Shown one piece after another: positions 57,830-64,000 of a DNA stretch of 64,000 nucleotides. Made by a program: the position numbers and the translations under genes. This DNA is from Chloroflexi bacterium UBA6622 (GTDB taxonomy: Bacteria; Chloroflexota; UBA11872): NCBI GenBank assembly GCA_002433065.1, contig DJHK01000015.1:1-64000 (forward strand). The letters run 5' to 3'. The notes below the pieces were generated by a model, which searched no databases, was not told where the DNA came from, and was given only the letters and a program-made list of their open reading frames with translations. Position 1 is the first letter of the stretch. Each line of letters begins with the position of its first letter.

Positions 57830-60469
57830 CTAGGCGGGACGAGACCAATACCAACTGATTCCCCGCAATTTCCCAGCCATCCCACCAACTGATCTTACAC
57901 GTTCATTTAGTCGACTCAGAATTTCTCGTGGGCCGCCAAGCAGTCGACGAATCCCAACATCTACCACAAACATGACAAGAGCAATCACCAACAAGTGGGA
58001 CCGATCGAATCGGTTCTCAGGACCGTGGAGCTTCGGCAACAACGCCACCTCACTCAAAGAGTTAAGTTGCACACCGCCCGTCAGCATCGCGACCCGACGC
58101 AGCACGTTAGGATCAGCGTTAACACGGCGAGTATCACTAGCTTCAGAAACCACTACACCGCCCACAGCACCAGTCCGATCAGCAGACGTCATTGTGTCAA
58201 CCCGAATCTCGTAAACCCCAGACTCCATATCACGAAGTTCAGCCCGGTACCGACCGGGAGCGGTCTGTACGGCATTGACCTTTCGATCTTTTCCACCAGA
58301 ACCAATTATGGATATTTGCACGTCACGCCCATCGACAAACTGAAGATTTATGTCAAACCAATCAACCGTGATCTGTGTCAATCCGTCGGCATAACTTGCT
58401 TCAACATACGGCACCCCTCCACGAATCCCTCCAGGCGGCGGAGCCGCCCAATCTGTCGCCTGACCAAGAAACGTTGACATCTCCCACTTGCGCCAATCGC
58501 TCGCCCAATGCGCACCGTCATCGGACGTCCATGCCACAGCACGACCACGACCAAAATGCCATTGCGCAAGGATTGGATCGTTTCGATCGGAAACCAACAC
58601 TAATTCCGCTTCAGGTTTCGGACGCGTCCGAACAAACCCGGCCAACTCAGGAAAAACCTGACCGGAAAGTTCGCCGGAAAACATCGGACTTGCAGCACGA
58701 AGCCTCGGCTGAAATTTGTACTCGGCAATTGCATACTGGCCAGCAGTTCGCGCTTCTGCTGTTAACACCCTCGGGATCGCCTCAGGATCAGGCACAAAGT
58801 AATAGCGCCCACCACCAATCCTGGCGATCTTCCTGAGAAGTTTCTGATCAGAATCCTCCCCAATCGCGATTGTGGAAACAGTCATATCCCGTCGACGCAT
58901 CGATCGGGTCAGACTCTCGAAATCGCCATGGTGAGCGCGTCCATCGGTCAAGAGAACTACATGCTTGATCGATGCATCAACCTGATCCAGCCGGGCTCGT
59001 GTAAAAAACATTGCACGATAGAGGTCTGTCGACGTACCCATCTTGATGCCGCGAATACGATCGATGACAGCAGCAACCTGATCCGCCGAAGTAAGTTCAC
59101 GCGGCGGGACCACCCACTGCGAATCCAGATCGAAAGCCAGCACGCCAAGAACATCTCCTTCGTCTAACAACTCCGCCGCATCAACGGCGGCCTCAACTGC
59201 TAGATCAAACTTGGCATTCCCCTCACTTGTCCCCACAGCCATACTGGTCGACTTGTCAATCACCAGTATCAAGGCTAGACGAGGTTCGGGTCTATCTTCG
59301 GCAGGGTCGGACCACACCGGCAAAACATCATCAAATGCAGTCCCAGAATATCCACCTACGGCATAACTATGCGGCCCACCCATAACAATTAGTCCGTGGC
59401 CGGCTGCCACATAGCTCCTTAAAGCATCGATAGATCTCGGACCGAGGGATTCAGCAGACACATCTACAAGAATCACCACATCATGCGCCGTCAAATTATC
59501 GTCATCCAGGTTTTCTGGCTGGACCCATCGGGCTTGTCTCCCATCGGCCAATAGCGTCGCAGCTACATCGTCATCGCTCCCTACAACAAGCACACTGACT
59601 GGATCCAGCACATGAACGAATGTCTCAGCAACGTTATTGGATAAACGACTATCGCCATCCTCTAACAGCTCTCCACGGAGCCGATGAAATCCTGGGGCAA
59701 GATCTAATACGCCTACTCGATATGCATGTGTGCCAGCAGCTATCGAAATTGAAGTGTCACTGACCAGCTGGCTCCCGTCCCAAATCCGAAGACGTGCCGA
59801 AGTCTTTCGTGGAGATTCAACCCATACTCCAATCTCAGGCCTCGCACCAACTCGAACTTTTTCAGGGACTTCCAGCAGGAGTAGGGACACATCGCTGTTC
59901 CGCACAACATCGACCGGAAAAACGGATATCGGCACACCATTCGCAGCAGACATATACGCCGACGCTTCCAGAGCCGAACTATCACCAGTTCCGTCAGATA
60001 TAAGCACCAATTGGCCGCCAGCCTCCGGGTCTAGCAAACCCAGACCTGTGGCTATGGCCGAGGCGTAGTCAGTACCACGACCATCTACGCGGTCGGATAG
60101 ACCAGGAGCGGCTTGAAGCCTCTGGGGCACCGAAACCACCTTTGCTTCAGCACCGAACTGAATTACACCCACACGTCCTTGGTGATCTGTACCCGAGAGA
60201 TATTCATCAATAATCTCACCGGATTTGATCCACTCTGAAGTCAACATACTGTCCGACGTATCCACCAGAAAAACTGTGGCCGGCCGACTATCACTCCCAA
60301 TCCAAAACCCGGCCATTGCCAAAACCAGAGCTGTTAGCACGACTCCACGAACACCCGTTGCCAAGACCAGCCGTAACTTGGCATGCCCACTTACGCTGGT
60401 CCGGGCCCACCACACCACAATCGGCAGCACGCCAAGAAGTATGAGCACCCATGGATTGTCAATCCCCAT
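57830..60469 (-). CDS. Large membrane-anchored protein with two VWA domains and a glutamine-amidotransferase-like domain
   Basis: An 879-aa protein with two N-terminal spans (~8-22 and ~40-57). A first von Willebrand A domain has a MIDAS motif DTSDS at 70-74. A DUF1355/class I amidotransferase-like domain follows in the middle (SLGPRSIDALRSYVAAGHG, VMGGPHSYAVGGYSGTAFDD). A second VWA domain has DKSTS (LILVIDKSTSMAVG). A C-terminal extracytoplasmic beta region and a final span with a basic tail complete it. It should face outward and bind metal-dependent ligands. With MoxR, DUF58 and BatA-like proteins it forms a MoxR/VWA system of the kind linked to metal or stress handling and protein-complex remodelling. 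Confidence 0.88.
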   Translation of the reverse strand: MGIDNPWVLILLGVLPIVVWWARTSVSGHAKLRLVLATGVRGVVLTALVLAMAGFWIGSDSRPATVFLVDTSDSMLTSEWIKSGEIIDEYLSGTDHQGRVGVIQFGAEAKVVSVPQRLQAAPGLSDRVDGRGTDYASAIATGLGLLDPEAGGQLVLISDGTGDSSALEASAYMSAANGVPISVFPVDVVRNSDVSLLLLEVPEKVRVGARPEIGVWVESPRKTSARLRIWDGSQLVSDTSISIAAGTHAYRVGVLDLAPGFHRLRGELLEDGDSRLSNNVAETFVHVLDPVSVLVVGSDDDVAATLLADGRQARWVQPENLDDDNLTAHDVVILVDVSAESLGPRSIDALRSYVAAGHGLIVMGGPHSYAVGGYSGTAFDDVLPVWSDPAEDRPEPRLALILVIDKSTSMAVGTSEGNAKFDLAVEAAVDAAELLDEGDVLGVLAFDLDSQWVVPPRELTSADQVAAVIDRIRGIKMGTSTDLYRAMFFTRARLDQVDASIKHVVLLTDGRAHHGDFESLTRSMRRRDMTVSTIAIGEDSDQKLLRKIARIGGGRYYFVPDPEAIPRVLTAEARTAGQYAIAEYKFQPRLRAASPMFSGELSGQVFPELAGFVRTRPKPEAELVLVSDRNDPILAQWHFGRGRAVAWTSDDGAHWASDWRKWEMSTFLGQATDWAAPPPGGIRGGVPYVEASYADGLTQITVDWFDINLQFVDGRDVQISIIGSGGKDRKVNAVQTAPGRYRAELRDMESGVYEIRVDTMTSADRTGAVGGVVVSEASDTRRVNADPNVLRRVAMLTGGVQLNSLSEVALLPKLHGPENRFDRSHLLVIALVMFVVDVGIRRLLGGPREILSRLNERVRSVGGMAGKLRGISWYWSRPA

Positions 60470-60472
60470 GCC

Positions 60473-62308
60473 TTAACGAACTCCGCGAATCCTGTTAAAC
60501 AACCACCACTCACCGACCAGCACCAAGAATGCGGCTCCGACAAACCAAGGAGCTAGGTCAACTATTTCTTGAGCGACGGTTTTGCTTGTTTCGACGGGAT
60601 CCATCAACAGTGGCACGTTCGAAACCATGGCAGCATCACGCCTAACCTGCGGCGAAAACTCGATAGTTGCCTCGCCCATCAGCGATTCTTGAGAAAACTG
60701 CTGCACGCTATATGGACCAGGAACGGTGACATAAAGCATTGCAACACGATCATCAGTAAATTCGGCTTGTGACCCATCGGGGGCAACTACCACTACCCGA
60801 TCCGCCTGCGGGTGTCTTACCAATTGAACTGGATCAGCGGAAACAAGCTTGGTTCCGTTCGGAAGCGGCCGAAATGGATCCGCCCAACGAAGAACATTGG
60901 CCCAAAACATGGGATACCAAAACGCCTGACTCACACCAGCGTCAACCAGGTCCAGACCTACAAATACCGTTCGACGACCATCAAGAATCCCGTGGCCCAC
61001 TACTGCATGGCTAGCATCACCAATATCTGCGCTGGCCCAGTCTGGAACCGTGTAGACAATATTGTTTAGCAGTTGAATATCTCGGGCATCAATCGCTCGC
61101 ATAATTGGGCTCGTAGGACGAGGAATTGCAAGCAGTCCTTGTCCACCCTTCCGCTTCAATGCCAGCACCGGAACATCAGGCGGCCGAACCAATACCACTG
61201 AAGCAGGAGGAAATTCAGCCGGAACAAAACCCTCAAACACGTAAAGGTCGGCAACCCCAGGATCCTCACGAAATGCGTCGATCCCTGAAGCCACAACACT
61301 AACGCCGGGGAACGATTGCAACACACGCACGATGGGGTCTGGATCCTCTCCAACCACCATGACGCTCATCAACATCTCATCATGAAGCGTCGCAAACACG
61401 TCATCGTCAGCATCAAACACGTCGCTTGGTGAGATCACCGAGGCTATATACGTGTCGACAACTGGCAAATCGTCTACGAACACAGTGGTCCTTGCTCTCG
61501 GTCCAATCCGCACGTTTCTAACAACGGGAGCCTTTGATCCGGGCGAAACTCTCAGGCTCACATCAACCGGTTGACTTCCATCGTTACGAACGATGACCAA
61601 CGCTTGAACACCAGCGTCTATATTTAGTCCTCTTCGAACCTCCAGTCCGTCAAGACCTACATTTGAGACGGAAGATCCAACACCCACTAGACGAACCCCC
61701 GCGTACCCAGACGTTGGATCGCCAGACGCACTGTCTGTAAAGAGGTATATCTGACCTCCGCGATCCGGATCGGCTATAGATCGCGCAACGTCAATGGCGA
61801 GGTCCACCTGACCAACCGAACTTTCTGGACTCACTCCCTCAAGTGACCGGTCGATCACCACTCGGTCAGTTTGGTTTACCACAAGCACCCGTGGAATTCG
61901 ACCAGCTGCAATCACCGTAATGCGGGCCGACTCGTCGAGCGATTGAAGAAGACGTCGTGCCGCCGTACGAACTTTATCCATGCGAGAACTACCATCAGCT
62001 TCAATCGCCATTGAAGGCGATGTGTCCATGACCAGAGCTACCGGCGACCCAAGTTCTACAGTGCCGAGCTGTTCCGGGCGAGCCAGGGCCAACGCCACGA
62101 GCACAATCGTCAATAATTGAAATAGCAACACTGCACGACGTCGAAACCATGCCAGCCACCCATCAGCCTCACGTTGGCTGATCGTTCGACGCCAGACAAG
62201 CAACGAAGCAACAACGATTCGTTGACGTCGGGGCCTCAGAAGATAAAAAGCCAGAACGAGTCCGGCCAAGGCTACCCATCCAAACGAAGCCGCCGATCCC
62301 CAGTTCAT
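60473..62308 (-). CDS. BatA-like VWA membrane protein (aerotolerance-type N-terminus)
   Basis: About 611 aa. The N-terminal pair of spans WVALAGLVLAFYLLRPRRQR and LLFQLLTIVLVALALARPEQL matches the BatA/aerotolerance regulator N-terminal domain. A VWA domain follows with MIDAS DTSPS at 95-99 (ALVMDTSPSM). An extracytoplasmic beta-rich region and one C-terminal span (WFVGAAFLVLVGEWWLF) complete it. The start at ATG 62308 makes an ATGA overlap with the DUF58 gene; the longer frame to 62362 is less likely. It works with MoxR and DUF58 in the same operon. Confidence 0.9.
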   Translation of the reverse strand: MNWGSAASFGWVALAGLVLAFYLLRPRRQRIVVASLLVWRRTISQREADGWLAWFRRRAVLLFQLLTIVLVALALARPEQLGTVELGSPVALVMDTSPSMAIEADGSSRMDKVRTAARRLLQSLDESARITVIAAGRIPRVLVVNQTDRVVIDRSLEGVSPESSVGQVDLAIDVARSIADPDRGGQIYLFTDSASGDPTSGYAGVRLVGVGSSVSNVGLDGLEVRRGLNIDAGVQALVIVRNDGSQPVDVSLRVSPGSKAPVVRNVRIGPRARTTVFVDDLPVVDTYIASVISPSDVFDADDDVFATLHDEMLMSVMVVGEDPDPIVRVLQSFPGVSVVASGIDAFREDPGVADLYVFEGFVPAEFPPASVVLVRPPDVPVLALKRKGGQGLLAIPRPTSPIMRAIDARDIQLLNNIVYTVPDWASADIGDASHAVVGHGILDGRRTVFVGLDLVDAGVSQAFWYPMFWANVLRWADPFRPLPNGTKLVSADPVQLVRHPQADRVVVVAPDGSQAEFTDDRVAMLYVTVPGPYSVQQFSQESLMGEATIEFSPQVRRDAAMVSNVPLLMDPVETSKTVAQEIVDLAPWFVGAAFLVLVGEWWLFNRIRGVR

Positions 62309-63189
62309 AAAAGAACTCCGTGCTGCCGCAGGCGACGCAGCACGATGTCTTCCACCGACCACTCGGACATGATGGGAACATATCGAACCCTACGGCTATG
62401 GCAAAAAACCCGAAGTTCCTCGATCCATCGACTAACCGCTCGACGATAGGCGCGGAGAAGTTCCTCATGACCAAAAATCTCGATCTCCCCGCCACTTTCT
62501 GCGTCCACCAACTGAACCTCGTCAGTAAGAAATGGATCCACAAAGTTTTCGTCAAGGACATGGAGTACTGTCAGTTCGTGCCCAGCTTTCGCCAGTCGAG
62601 TAACTGATTCCGTAGCGCTGGGAGTAAGCAGATCCGAAACAAGAATCGAAACGCCCTGAGGAAGGTCGCGAGAGTTGTAGGCAGCCACGGCTCGGGCAAG
62701 ATCAGTTTCGCCAGATGGGCGTAGCCGAGCCACAAAATCAAAAAATCTTCCGACATGAGAATGCCCATGCCCAGCTGGAAAATCAGTATCTAAGCCGATG
62801 TCGAGACTAGCTGCGGAGAGCACATCACGACCGGTGAGAACACGCCAACCAAGAGCAGCAACAACCGCCCGCGCAGTTTCAAATTTTGACGGACGGCCAG
62901 ACGCCATTGAAGCACTCGAGTCCAATAACAAATGTACAACAAGAGCTTCTTCGGATTCTCGAACCTTAACGAAAAGCTCATCAGTTCTCGCATACAAATT
63001 CCAATCGATGTACCGATAGTCATCCCCTGAGCTATACGCACGATGATCAACCACCTCAAGCGAACTGCCGCTGCTTGGACTCCGGCGGGATCCAGTGTGT
63101 GTGTAGCCATGGGATCGCCGGGAAACAATCGAAAGTTGGGCCAATCTGGCTCGAAGAACGGCATCGGGCACAAACTCCGAACGATCCAC
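62305..63189 (-). CDS. DUF58 domain-containing protein
   Basis: A 294-aa protein with the DUF58 signature GDDYRYIDWNLYAR (55-68), where the Asp and Arg are strictly conserved. A VWA-like fold follows, with DSSAS at 90-94 (HLLLDSSASMASG) for metal binding. DUF58 proteins are the standard partner of MoxR ATPases and BatA-type proteins, probably a client or adaptor. It starts at GTG, four bases after the MoxR stop (gap 63190-63193). Confidence 0.92.
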   Translation of the reverse strand: MDRSEFVPDAVLRARLAQLSIVSRRSHGYTHTGSRRSPSSGSSLEVVDHRAYSSGDDYRYIDWNLYARTDELFVKVRESEEALVVHLLLDSSASMASGRPSKFETARAVVAALGWRVLTGRDVLSAASLDIGLDTDFPAGHGHSHVGRFFDFVARLRPSGETDLARAVAAYNSRDLPQGVSILVSDLLTPSATESVTRLAKAGHELTVLHVLDENFVDPFLTDEVQLVDAESGGEIEIFGHEELLRAYRRAVSRWIEELRVFCHSRRVRYVPIMSEWSVEDIVLRRLRQHGVLL

Positions 63190-63193
63190 AAGA

Positions 63194-64000
63194 TCAGCTA
63201 TGCCGGTCTCCTGCTCGTGATGTCGTCATAAGAATTTCGTCAAGAATGTTTTCAGAGGAAATGCCCTCCGCTTCCGCCTCAAAATTGGGGAGGATCCGAT
63301 GGCGCATTGCAGGTTTCGCGGCTGCACGCACATCCTCGAACGCAGCGTTGTACCGTCCGTCAAGCAAAGCATAAACCTTGGCAGCCAGCACCATGGCCTG
63401 AGCAGCACGCGGGGAACATCCATATCGCACGTAACGCCGAGTCATTCCGGGGGCAGAAGGTTTATCGGGATGGGTGGCCTCTACAAGATCGACCACGTAA
63501 CGCTCAACATGCGGAGCCACAGCAATTCGTCGAACAAACTCACTCATAGCAACCAAATCATCCGCCGTCGCAATGCGGGCAACGGAGGGACTCGTTGCCC
63601 CGGTAGTCTGACCAAGAATCTTGACCATCTCGTCGGTTGAAGGAAACTCAACAAGTAACTTGAACATAAACCGGTCGATCTGTGCCTCTGGTAACGGGTA
63701 TGTCCCTTCCATCTCGATCGGGTTTTGGGTGGCTACAACAAAAAAGGGTGGCTCAAGTCTGTGCACTTCCCGAGCAACCGAAACCTGATGCTCCTGCATC
63801 GCCTCCAATAAAGCTGATTGCGTTTTCGGCGTGGCTCGATTTATCTCATCGGCCAAGATCAGGTTCGAAAAAATAGGTCCGGGCTCAAACCGAAATGCGG
63901 GTCTCCCTTGGTCGCCATCAATCAACACATTAGTCCCTGTGATATCAGCTGGCATCAAATCCGGGGTGAATTGAATACGACTGAATTGCAGATCAAGCAC
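63194..64000 (-). CDS. MoxR-family AAA+ ATPase (partial, N-terminus beyond the window)
   Basis: 268 aa of a MoxR ATPase, cut by the window end, so Walker A is missing. Walker [21 protein letters not shown], sensor 1 [20 protein letters not shown], and the arginine finger region [15 protein letters not shown] are all present; the C-terminal lid has [20 protein letters not shown]. MoxR chaperones use ATP to remodel VWA-domain partners, which are the next three genes. It starts the minus-strand operon that runs down to 57830. Confidence 0.95.
   Translation of the reverse strand: MLDLQFSRIQFTPDLMPADITGTNVLIDGDQGRPAFRFEPGPIFSNLILADEINRATPKTQSALLEAMQEHQVSVAREVHRLEPPFFVVATQNPIEMEGTYPLPEAQIDRFMFKLLVEFPSTDEMVKILGQTTGATSPSVARIATADDLVAMSEFVRRIAVAPHVERYVVDLVEATHPDKPSAPGMTRRYVRYGCSPRAAQAMVLAAKVYALLDGRYNAAFEDVRAAAKPAMRHRILPNFEAEAEGISSENILDEILMTTSRAGDRHS

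Overview
The window is a gene-dense bacterial chromosome fragment with no rRNA, tRNA, CRISPR array, transposase or phage gene that I can see. Genes are packed with 4-16 base stop/start overlaps, and ATG, GTG and TTG starts are all used. Several features point to an uncultivated member of the Chloroflexota (SAR202/Dehalococcoidia-like). These are a PyrR-controlled pyrimidine operon with a U-run attenuator, a (degenerate) metallo-beta-lactamase-fold gene of a type I associate with Chloroflexota placed before pyrG, a MoxR/DUF58/BatA-like/VWA operon, and abundant Gfo/Idh/MocA and GMC oxidoreductases. The assignment is an inference; no marker such as 16S rRNA is present.

Region 1 (1-8198) is an accessory metabolic island. 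It holds four Gfo/Idh/MocA-family dehydrogenase-like proteins, a LanC-like cyclase with the full set of zinc ligands, a class III PLP aminotransferase and a small SAM methyltransferase, split between the two strands around a divergent promoter region at 4602-4712. The pathway is not recognisable. The fourth oxidoreductase has lost both catalytic signature residues.

Region 2 (8208-39677, all minus strand, read from 39677 downward) is a roughly 31 kb surface-polysaccharide locus. It starts with an ABC exporter (Wzm/Wzt-like) and continues with about a dozen GT-B glycosyltransferases, one GT2, two large multi-span GT-C/YfhO-like membrane proteins, a radical SAM/SPASM protein with a Trm112-like partner, a hexapeptide acyltransferase, an alpha/alpha-toroid protein, a Wzx-like flippase, a methyltransferase and an NAD-dependent epimerase. 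It ends with the polyprenyl-phosphate sugar transferase that would start the glycan. Both a flippase and an ABC exporter are present. Four proteins at its upstream end carry extra beta-sandwich-like domains inserted into or appended to their usual architecture.

Region 3 (39810-53043, plus strand) is nucleotide metabolism: a degenerate MBL-fold protein, pyrG, purA, a peroxiredoxin-like protein lacking the peroxidatic Cys, then the pyr operon pyrR-pyrB-(MBL-like)-pyrC-carA-carB-pyrK. A TATAAT box, a PyrR-binding hairpin and an intrinsic terminator lie just before pyrR. pyrD, pyrE and pyrF are not in the window.

Region 4 (53079-64000, minus strand) runs from a partial MoxR ATPase through DUF58, BatA-like and double-VWA proteins, the CCA-adding/poly(A) polymerase-type nucleotidyltransferase, a small unannotated ORF, an aldo/keto reductase, and a GMC oxidoreductase with its gluconate-dehydrogenase subunit-3-like partner.
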